From NCBI GenBank assembly GCA_964519245.1, contig CAZFLK010000173.1:1-12550 (forward strand): DNA of 12,550 bases. The letters are read 5' to 3'. Position 1 is the stretch's first letter. Each line of letters begins with the position of its first letter. A model generated the notes under the pieces. The model made no database searches, was not told where the DNA came from, and saw only the letters and a list, made by a program, of their open reading frames with translations. The stretch is from JAYPEY01 sp964519245 (GTDB taxonomy: Bacteria > Verrucomicrobiota > Verrucomicrobiia > Limisphaerales > JAYPEY01). The translations under genes and the position numbers were made by a program. This document shows, piece after piece, positions 7,148-12,550 of this stretch.

Positions 7148-7728
7148 TCGGCGGCGTTGAAGCCGGTGGTTTTCTTCTTTTTCTCCGCAGCCCGATAGCT
7201 GGCGACGAGGGACATTCGGCCGGCGAGGCCGCTCAGATCGCGATTGGGCTGGACGCGGAAATCGCGCACGCGGATGAGCGATTCGTCTTCGCTGACCGCG
7301 ACCAGGAAGTTGACGAGGTTGGTGTCCCGGGTGTTGACGAACTGGATGGGGAGGGTGATTTCGACGAAGAGGCCGTTGGTTCCGAGCGGACTCTCGGTCT
7401 GGGGCTCATAGCGGTTGACGTTGACCTCGTGTTCCGCGGTCAGGCCTTGAATGGTTCGGAGCAGGTGAACGGATTCGTGATCGGCCATCAAGTTGGAGGC
7501 TCCGGAACTGGAGAGCTTCTGGCTGGTGAGGTTGAGTTCGCCGGCGGTGGTCTCGTATTCCTCCAGCAATGTCCGCGAAGCCTCCAGCTCGGCCACGGAT
7601 TGCCTCCAATCATTGCGATGCGGCCAGACGAACCAGAAATTGAGCACCACGAAGGTGACGATCGCGACCAGGACGATGAGTCGGCGTTCGCCGGGGCGCA
7701 GGTTCAGGTTGTCGAACAGCGTCTTCAT
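7144..7728 (-). CDS. pilO: PilO/GspM-like inner-membrane assembly protein
   Basis: This 194-residue protein has the layout of PilO/GspM: a short cytoplasmic N-terminus, one membrane helix at about 16-36 (LIVLVAIVTFVVLNFWFVW), a predicted coiled coil at about 42-75, and a C-terminal ferredoxin-like periplasmic domain (strands such as FVEITLPIQF at 121-130 and LIRVRDFRVQ at 151-160). PilO binds PilN and PilP and helps build the inner-membrane platform. The ATG at 7728 overlaps the PilM-PilN stop as ATGA, so this start is preferred to an upstream TTG that would add nine residues. It also overlaps the next gene by 4 bp. The primary sequence of this family is poorly conserved, so the assignment depends on topology and gene order. 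Confidence 0.82.
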   Translation of the reverse strand: MKTLFDNLNLRPGERRLIVLVAIVTFVVLNFWFVWPHRNDWRQSVAELEASRTLLEEYETTAGELNLTSQKLSSSGASNLMADHESVHLLRTIQGLTAEHEVNVNRYEPQTESPLGTNGLFVEITLPIQFVNTRDTNLVNFLVAVSEDESLIRVRDFRVQPNRDLSGLAGRMSLVASYRAAEKKKKTTGFNAAE

Positions 7729-9095
7729 TGGTTCAGGGTGGCGGTGAAGTTCCACTGGATCTGGCCGTTCTGAACCATGGTGATCGACGCGGGGCCGACC
7801 TCTTCGAACATGGGTTGGCCGTCGGGCGCGTAGTTGCTCAGATCCTCGTTGAAGTCGGTGACCCTCCCGCTCTGGCGGTTGCGTGCGGTGCCGACGAGGC
7901 GGAGTCGTTCGCCGCGCGCAAACTCAAGGGCGGTCAGGGTGAGGTCGCCGGGCAGGGTTTCGGAGACGGCTTTCCAGGCATCGAGGGTGGCGTAGCGGAG
8001 GTTGACCTGTTTCTCACGGATCTCGATCTGGGTCCGCATTTCCTTGACCTTGTCGTAGTCTCCGGTGAGCGCGGCGATCCGTTGCTGGACCTCGTTTTTC
8101 TGGATTCCGAGGTATTGCAACCAGCCGAAATAGCAGCCGACGCCGATCATATAGATGACGATCAGGGCTCCCACGGCGCGCATCCAGATGCGGTCGGTCA
8201 ACTCCTGGCGATAGCGCACCGCCCGTTCGGCGGGGAGCAGGTTGGCGGTGGCGTCGCCGTTGGCGACGCGTCGGGCGTTGAGGGAGGCGAGATCTTCGTG
8301 TGTCGGCGGCCGGGAGCGTTCCACTTCGGTTCCGCAAACCTCCGAGAGCAAGGGGCGCCAGGTATCGGCGAGTTCGTCGCCGCAGACGAGATGGATGTTT
8401 GGATCGCTGGTCAGCCAGCCTTCGACTTCGCCCGCCCAGGCGACCTTGGTCAGTTCGGAAAGGATCTCCTTCTTCCAACGGGACGGTTCGGTCAGGTTGA
8501 CAAGGCTGATGGTCTGGAGCGACTTGTGATACCACCAGGCGGCGATGCAGAAGGCGCGGTCACGGGTGACGAAGGGGAAGACCCAGACTCCGTCGGAGGT
8601 GATCGGCATGGTCAGCAGGTGGTGCAGGAATGGGATGTCAAGCCGGTCGGGTTGATAGCCTTCGGCCTCGAGTTCTCCGAGTTGCTTCTCCAAGGCTGAG
8701 CGGGAGGCGATCACGACGATGGCCGTGCGCAGCTCGTCGAGCATTTTGGGGTTGTGCGGCGTTTTCTCGAAGCCCCAGACGATCTGGGTCATGGGCAACG
8801 GCGAGATGCGCTCGATCTGGAATTCGATCATCGTGCGCAGTTCCTCGTTGTTGTCGGTCTTGGGAACCTTGACGGCGGCCAGGAAGATCTGGTCGGCCGG
8901 GAGCCAGGCAATGTTGACCGACTTGTGCCAAAGCGAGCGCCAGCCCTTGGTGATGTGCTTGCCGGGAAGGGGGTCCGCAGGAAGCCCGGAGAATTCGCCG
9001 GCTTTCCTGACCTGGCCACCGCCGGCGGAGAAGCGCCAAAGCCGGCGGGAATCCCAGTCGCGCTCGAGAACGTTGCAGCTGTCGATGCCGGCCAT
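7725..9095 (-). CDS. PilM-PilN fusion protein (GspL-like)
   Basis: This 456-residue protein joins two parts. Residues 1 to about 250 resemble the actin-like cytoplasmic domain of PilM/GspL (WLPADQIFLAAVKVP at about 64-78 and ELRTMIEFQIERISPLP at about 85-101). Then comes NLLPAE at 285-290, the motif by which the PilN N-terminus binds PilM in classical pili. A membrane helix at about 307-329 and a periplasmic PilN-type domain with a coiled-coil start (about 333-365) complete it. The ATG at 9095 lies 2 bp after the ATPase stop; a longer reading frame upstream to 9371 lies inside the ATPase gene and is not used. GspL of type II systems has the same overall layout, so either name fits. It would link the ATPase to PilO in the inner membrane. 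Confidence is high for the role. Confidence 0.85.
   Translation of the reverse strand: MAGIDSCNVLERDWDSRRLWRFSAGGGQVRKAGEFSGLPADPLPGKHITKGWRSLWHKSVNIAWLPADQIFLAAVKVPKTDNNEELRTMIEFQIERISPLPMTQIVWGFEKTPHNPKMLDELRTAIVVIASRSALEKQLGELEAEGYQPDRLDIPFLHHLLTMPITSDGVWVFPFVTRDRAFCIAAWWYHKSLQTISLVNLTEPSRWKKEILSELTKVAWAGEVEGWLTSDPNIHLVCGDELADTWRPLLSEVCGTEVERSRPPTHEDLASLNARRVANGDATANLLPAERAVRYRQELTDRIWMRAVGALIVIYMIGVGCYFGWLQYLGIQKNEVQQRIAALTGDYDKVKEMRTQIEIREKQVNLRYATLDAWKAVSETLPGDLTLTALEFARGERLRLVGTARNRQSGRVTDFNEDLSNYAPDGQPMFEEVGPASITMVQNGQIQWNFTATLNQ
8232..8243 (-). other. NLLP motif linking the PilM-like and PilN-like halves
   Basis: These codons encode N285 to P288 of the fusion. In separate PilN proteins this motif is at the N-terminus, in the cytoplasm, and docks into PilM. 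Here it lies 19 residues before the membrane helix, the spacing expected if the PilM C-terminus was joined directly to the PilN start. Confidence 0.7.
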
Positions 9096-9097
9096 GG

Positions 9098-10852
9098 TCA
9101 GTCGCGGGAGAGGAACATGGTGTTCTCCTCCTCGTTGAAATTGCCCTGGTGTTCCTCGGTCTGGGTGACGCGCAGGACCTCCTCGATCGTGGTGATGCCC
9201 GCCTTCACCTTTTCCCATCCGTCGGTGCGCAGGGTGCGCATGCCTCCCGCGATGGCGGTCTTGGAAATGGTGGTGGCCGGCGCGCGATCCAGAATCAGCG
9301 GGCGAATGGATTCGTCGACGACCAGCAACTCGTAGATCCCGAGTCGTCCCTGGTAGCCGAGTTGGTGGCATTCGTCACAGCCTACGCCGTGATAGACCTT
9401 GGCCGTGTCGATGTCCTCTGCGGGGAAGCCGATCTTCTGGAGGAAGCTTTTTTCGACCTTCTGTTCTTCCCGGCAGTGTTTGCAGATCGTGCGCACGAGG
9501 CGTTGGGCGAGCACCGCCTCGACCGAGGTGGCGACGAGAAAGGGTTCGATGCCCATGTCGATCAAGCGGGTGAAGGCGCTGGGCGCGTCGTTGGTGTGCA
9601 GGGTGGAGAAGACAAGGTGTCCGGTGAGCGAGGCGCGGATGGCAATCTCGGCGGTTTCGAGGTCGCGGCACTCACCGATCATCACCACATTGGGGTCCTG
9701 CCGCAGGATGTGGCGCAGGCCCTTGGCGAAGGTCAGGCCGATATCGGAGCGCACGGCGATCTGGTTGATGCCCTTGAGTTCGTATTCGACGGGTTCCTCG
9801 ATCGTGATGATGCGCTTGGTGACCGAGTTGATGGTGCTGAGGAAGGCGTAGAGGGAGGTGGACTTGCCGGCGCCGGTGGGGCCGGTGACGAGAATGATGC
9901 CGTGCGGCTTGACGATGAGTTCGCGCAAGGCGTCCTCCTCGCGCCGGGAGAAGCCCAGTTTTTCCAGACCGAGAAAGATGTTGCCGCGCGTCAGCAGTCG
10001 CAGCGAGACGCTTTCGCCATAGACCGTCGGCACGGTTGAGACACGAATGTCGATTTCCTGACCCTTGATGCGAACGTTGATGCGGCCGTCCTGGGGGAGG
10101 CGCTTCTCGGCGATGTCCATACCGGACATGACCTTGATGCGGGAAATGATCGAATCCTGGAAGTTCTTCAACTGGGGCGGCATCGGCGTCTGGTGGAGAA
10201 TGCCGTCGATGCGGTTGCGAATGCGGAGTTCGTCCTCGGCGGGCTCGAAGTGGATATCCGTCGCGCGTTCCTTGTGGGCTTCCCAGATGATCTGGTTGAC
10301 GAAGCGGATGACGCTGGCTTCGGAGTCGTCCTCGTCGATGTCCTTGTCGTTGTCGAATTCGAGGTCGATGGGGTCGTCATCCTGTTGGAGGGCGTCCAGG
10401 GTTTCCGCGCCGAGGCCGTAATATTTCTTGAGGGCCTTCTCGATTTCCTCGGTGGGGGCGAGGGCGAAGCGGACGGGGGCCTTGGCGTTGAACTGGATGG
10501 AATTCATCATGGCCGAGTCAAAGGGGTGGGCCACCGCCACTTCCAAGGTCCCATCTTCGAAGGAGGTCGGCATCACCTTGTATTGGAAGGCCACCTTGGT
10601 GGAGATCCGCTCCCGCGCTTCGGGCGGAATTTCCATGGTCGGCAAGTCCAGCAACGGCCAGCCCAGAGCGGCGGAGAGTCGCTCCAGAAGTTGGTCCTCT
10701 CCGAGACCCGTTTCCCGGCCGAGAAAGTCGAAAAGCGTCTCATCCGAGCCGTCATCGCGGGCAATGCGCCAGGCGCTGACCCAGCTGGAAAACTGGTCGG
10801 CCTTGGCCAGTTCTGACCGGGCTATGGTGTTTTTGAGCGAAATCAGCGCCAT
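9098..10852 (-). CDS. gspE: Type IV pilus / type II secretion assembly ATPase (PilB/GspE)
   Basis: This 584-residue hexameric ATPase powers pilus or pseudopilus assembly on the cytoplasmic face of the inner membrane. Domains in order are an N-terminal GspE/PilB N domain (about 36-145), an acidic linker (156-179, DDDPID… DIDEDDSE), and the secretion ATPase core. The core has the Walker A motif GPTGAGKS (324-331), a Walker B region ending in GECRD (393-397, where most members have GEIRD), and a His box with STLHTND (416-422). The zinc-binding tetracysteine set is C457/C460 and C492/C495, which is characteristic of GspE/PilB assembly ATPases and absent from retraction ATPases. ATG 10852 gives the expected start; the reading frame open further upstream to 11407 overlaps nrdJ and is rejected. 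It is the first gene of the operon, and its stop lies 2 bp before the PilM-PilN start. Confidence 0.94.
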   Translation of the reverse strand: MALISLKNTIARSELAKADQFSSWVSAWRIARDDGSDETLFDFLGRETGLGEDQLLERLSAALGWPLLDLPTMEIPPEARERISTKVAFQYKVMPTSFEDGTLEVAVAHPFDSAMMNSIQFNAKAPVRFALAPTEEIEKALKKYYGLGAETLDALQQDDDPIDLEFDNDKDIDEDDSEASVIRFVNQIIWEAHKERATDIHFEPAEDELRIRNRIDGILHQTPMPPQLKNFQDSIISRIKVMSGMDIAEKRLPQDGRINVRIKGQEIDIRVSTVPTVYGESVSLRLLTRGNIFLGLEKLGFSRREEDALRELIVKPHGIILVTGPTGAGKSTSLYAFLSTINSVTKRIITIEEPVEYELKGINQIAVRSDIGLTFAKGLRHILRQDPNVVMIGECRDLETAEIAIRASLTGHLVFSTLHTNDAPSAFTRLIDMGIEPFLVATSVEAVLAQRLVRTICKHCREEQKVEKSFLQKIGFPAEDIDTAKVYHGVGCDECHQLGYQGRLGIYELLVVDESIRPLILDRAPATTISKTAIAGGMRTLRTDGWEKVKAGITTIEEVLRVTQTEEHQGNFNEEENTMFLSRD

Positions 10853-10886
10853 TTGACGACAGAAAGATTCGAATTTGGAACACGGG

Positions 10887-10915
10887 AAGCTAGAGAAAGT
10901 TGCGGTACGGGTCAA
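10887..10915 (-). promoter_or_regulatory. Candidate sigma-70-type promoter for the secretion operon
   Basis: On the minus strand, TTGACC (10910-10915) is followed after 17 bases by TAGCTT (10887-10892). The -35 matches five of six consensus bases, but the -10 only three of six. It lies about 35 bases before the ATPase start and downstream of the nrdJ terminator, which is the right place. This is a weak call. Confidence 0.25.
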
Positions 10916-10984
10916 AGGAATCGTGAGGCGGTTTTCCAGGCTCGTGATTCGTGCGGGAGGCGAGGGCGACGATTCGGAGACACG

Positions 10985-11015
10985 AAAAAACGCCCCGGCG
11001 AACACCGGGGCGTTT
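10985..11015 (-). terminator. Intrinsic terminator of nrdJ
   Basis: AAACGCCCCGG (10988-10998) pairs perfectly with CCGGGGCGTTT (11005-11015) around a 6-base loop. On the minus strand the stem is followed by six T residues (10985-10990 read as A on the plus strand), as in a Rho-independent terminator. It begins 29 bases after the nrdJ stop codon and insulates nrdJ from the secretion operon. Confidence 0.92.
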
Positions 11016-11043
11016 CTTGCGAGCGGAAGGTGGGTCGATCTGC

Positions 11044-12550
11044 TTACGAGCAGCCGAGGCTCTCGCCGCAATTGAGGCACTTGTAGCAGGCTCCATTGCG
11101 GACGACCACGTTGCCGCAGTTGGGGCAGGTGGGAGCGTCCTGTTGGAAGTGGGCCACGGTGGCGCTCAGGTTGGAGACCGCGCTGACGGCGGTTTCTCCC
11201 GAGCTTTGCTCGGCGGCCGACTTGGCGATGAACTCGGTGTCGTCGGCGATCGGCAGTTCGGCGATCGGTTTGTTGACGGTCTGTTTCTCCACTTCCTCGA
11301 GGTCCGGCATGTTGAGTTCCGGCTGCTTTGGTTCGCTTTCCTGGCGATAGCCTTCGAGAAACTCGATGGCGAGCCAGCGGAAGACGTAATCGATGATGGA
11401 GTCGCACTTGCGGATATCCGGGTTCTTGGTGAAACCGGAGGGTTCGAAGCGTTGGTGCGAGAATTTCTTCACCAAGGTCTGCAATGGCACGCCGTGTTGC
11501 AGCGAAATCGAGGTGAGGGTGGCGATGCTGTCCATGAGGCCGCCGATGGTGGAGCCTTCCTTGGCCATGGTGATGAACAGTTCGCCCGGGGCGCCATCAT
11601 CGAACAAGCCGACGGTGAGGTAGCCTTCGTGGCCGGCGATTTCGAACTTGTGGGTCTTGGCGATGCGGGTTTCCGGGAGGCGCTTGCGGAGCGGCTTGAT
11701 GGCCTGGGCTTCCAGGATTGCGATCTGTTCCTGCAGTTCGGCGATCGTGGCCTTGAGGTTCGCGTTCTCCTGGGCCGCCTTGGAATTGGAAGGAGCGGTG
11801 TCGGAAGCGTCGTTCTTGTTGGTGTTCAACGGCTGGGAGCGTTTGGAGCCGTCGCGGTAGATGGCCACGCACTTGAGGCCCATTTTCCAAGCTTGGAGGT
11901 AGGCGTCCTGGATGTCGTCGACGCTGGCCTCGTTGGGCAGGTTGACGGTTTTGGAGATGGCGCCGCTGATGAAGGGCTGCGCTGCGGCCATCATCTTGAG
12001 GTGGGCCATGTAGTGGATGCTGCGCTTGCCCTTGTAGGCCTTGAACGCGCAGTCGAATACCGCGAGGTGCTCGGGGCGCAGGCCGCTGGGAACGGTCTTG
12101 TCCTCCTCGACGACATCTTCAATTGTATCGTGCTTCTCGATATGATCGACGATGCCCTGGATCTGTTGGGCGTCATAGCCGAGCCTCTGCAGGGCCTGTG
12201 GCACGGTGCGGTTGACGATCTTCAACATGCCGCCGCCGGCGAGCAACTTGTATTTGACCAGGGCGATGTCGGGTTCGACGCCGGTGGTGTCGCAATCCAT
12301 GAGGAAGGCGATGGTTCCGGTCGGGGCCAGCACGGTGACCTGGGCGTTGCGGTAGCCGGACTTCTTGCCGAGCTTGAGCGCGGTGTTCCAGGTGTCGCGG
12401 GCGGTTTCCTTGAGGTAGTGGAATTCCGAGCTGGGCTGGATGTCTTCCACCGCGTCGAGGTGCTGCTGGATCACGCCGAGTGTGGATTCGACATTGTTCT
12501 TCTTCAGCGGCTTGTCGGGCTTCCTCTTCGGCTTTCGCTTTAGCTTCTGC
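11044..12550 (-). CDS. nrdJ: B12-dependent (class II) ribonucleoside-diphosphate reductase, C-terminal part
   Basis: This is the last 501 residues of NrdJ, which makes deoxyribonucleotides using adenosylcobalamin and needs no oxygen. The frame is open to the window edge; a GTG at 12474 is internal. Numbering from the edge, residues 1-17 are Lys/Pro-rich. The catalytic barrel end follows, with NAQVTVLAPTGTI (68-80) and MDCDTTGVEPDIALVKYK (84-101). A coiled-coil-like insert (about 257-283) leads to a TSCPD domain (about 298-400). The tail has C475/C478 and then C488, C491, C494 and C500, a zinc-ribbon-like set in which the last cysteines may serve redox regeneration. A flexible Ala/Ser/Gln-rich linker (about 441-470) precedes it. 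The gene ends at TAA 11044, followed by a strong terminator. Identity is secure; the start and the active-site cysteine region lie outside the window. Confidence 0.94.
   Translation of the reverse strand, partial: QKLKRKPKRKPDKPLKKNNVESTLGVIQQHLDAVEDIQPSSEFHYLKETARDTWNTALKLGKKSGYRNAQVTVLAPTGTIAFLMDCDTTGVEPDIALVKYKLLAGGGMLKIVNRTVPQALQRLGYDAQQIQGIVDHIEKHDTIEDVVEEDKTVPSGLRPEHLAVFDCAFKAYKGKRSIHYMAHLKMMAAAQPFISGAISKTVNLPNEASVDDIQDAYLQAWKMGLKCVAIYRDGSKRSQPLNTNKNDASDTAPSNSKAAQENANLKATIAELQEQIAILEAQAIKPLRKRLPETRIAKTHKFEIAGHEGYLTVGLFDDGAPGELFITMAKEGSTIGGLMDSIATLTSISLQHGVPLQTLVKKFSHQRFEPSGFTKNPDIRKCDSIIDYVFRWLAIEFLEGYRQESEPKQPELNMPDLEEVEKQTVNKPIAELPIADDTEFIAKSAAEQSSGETAVSAVSNLSATVAHFQQDAPTCPNCGNVVVRNGACYKCLNCGESLGCS

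Noticed and set aside
7728..8699. 323-codon plus-strand open frame opposite the PilM-PilN gene
   Set aside because: It lies fully opposite a supported operon gene and has no recognisable motif.
9096..9371. Upstream extension of the PilM-PilN frame into the ATPase gene
   Set aside because: The extra 92 residues are a His/Arg-rich shadow of the ATPase. ATG 9095, 2 bp after the ATPase stop, fits the operon.
10853..11407. Upstream extension of the assembly ATPase frame
   Set aside because: It would overlap the nrdJ 3' end and the terminator, and its Arg/Pro-rich peptide is not part of the GspE family. The start at 10852 fits the family N-terminus.
10951..12543. 530-codon plus-strand open frame opposite nrdJ
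   Set aside because: It is the complement of a strongly conserved NrdJ sequence. Its product is a Gly/Val/Asp/Leu-rich shadow without any known motif, and the frame also crosses the terminator hairpin.
1..12550. CRISPR arrays, tRNA or rRNA genes, transposases, phage genes
   Set aside because: I saw no regularly spaced repeats, no tRNA cloverleaf arms ending in CCA, and no transposase or phage protein motifs in any frame.

Overview
The window looks like chromosomal DNA from a GC-rich member of the Verrucomicrobiota. That is an inference from four things: a PknB-type kinase with DWG in place of DFG, a Tat-type Gfo/Idh oxidoreductase, a class II (B12) ribonucleotide reductase, and a secretin locus with unusual domain layouts. 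It also carries palindromic and low-complexity intergenic repeats of a type I recall from that phylum. Other PVC bacteria are not excluded. I saw no tRNA, rRNA, CRISPR array, insertion sequence or phage gene.

Left part, plus strand. Bases 3-998 are the 3' part of a membrane-anchored Ser/Thr protein kinase whose start lies before the window. After a 233-bp gap containing hairpins comes a tight three-gene unit: a secreted Gfo/Idh-like protein (1232-2173), a SixA-type phosphohistidine phosphatase (2178-2669) and a PaiB-family FMN-binding protein (2673-3311). The gaps within this unit are only 4 and 3 bp, so cotranscription is likely.

Middle part, minus strand, read from 10852 down to 3404. This is a five-gene cluster for a type IV pilus / type II secretion machine, in the order assembly ATPase (PilB/GspE), PilM-PilN fusion (GspL-like), PilO/GspM-like protein, PilP/GspC-like protein with three secretin-type N-domain modules, and secretin (PilQ/GspD). 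The genes overlap by 4 bp (ATGA) or are separated by 2 to 6 bp, so they form one operon. The order matches the pilMNOPQ clusters of type IV pili. The ATPase would power the machine, PilMN and PilO would form the inner-membrane platform, the PilP-like protein would bridge the periplasm, and the secretin would form the outer-membrane pore. No platform protein PilC/GspF, retraction ATPase or pilin gene lies in the window.

Right part, minus strand. The C-terminal 501 residues of a B12-dependent ribonucleotide reductase (NrdJ) end at 11044. A strong intrinsic terminator at 10985-11015 follows and separates it from the secretion operon.

Most notable points: a palindromic repeat sits in frame between the start codon and the signal peptide of the PilP-like protein; that protein carries three secretin-type modules that resemble one in the neighbouring secretin; and the PilM-PilN fusion still carries the NLLP motif that joins the two separate proteins in classical systems. 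I did not find a wholly new defence or mobile system here.
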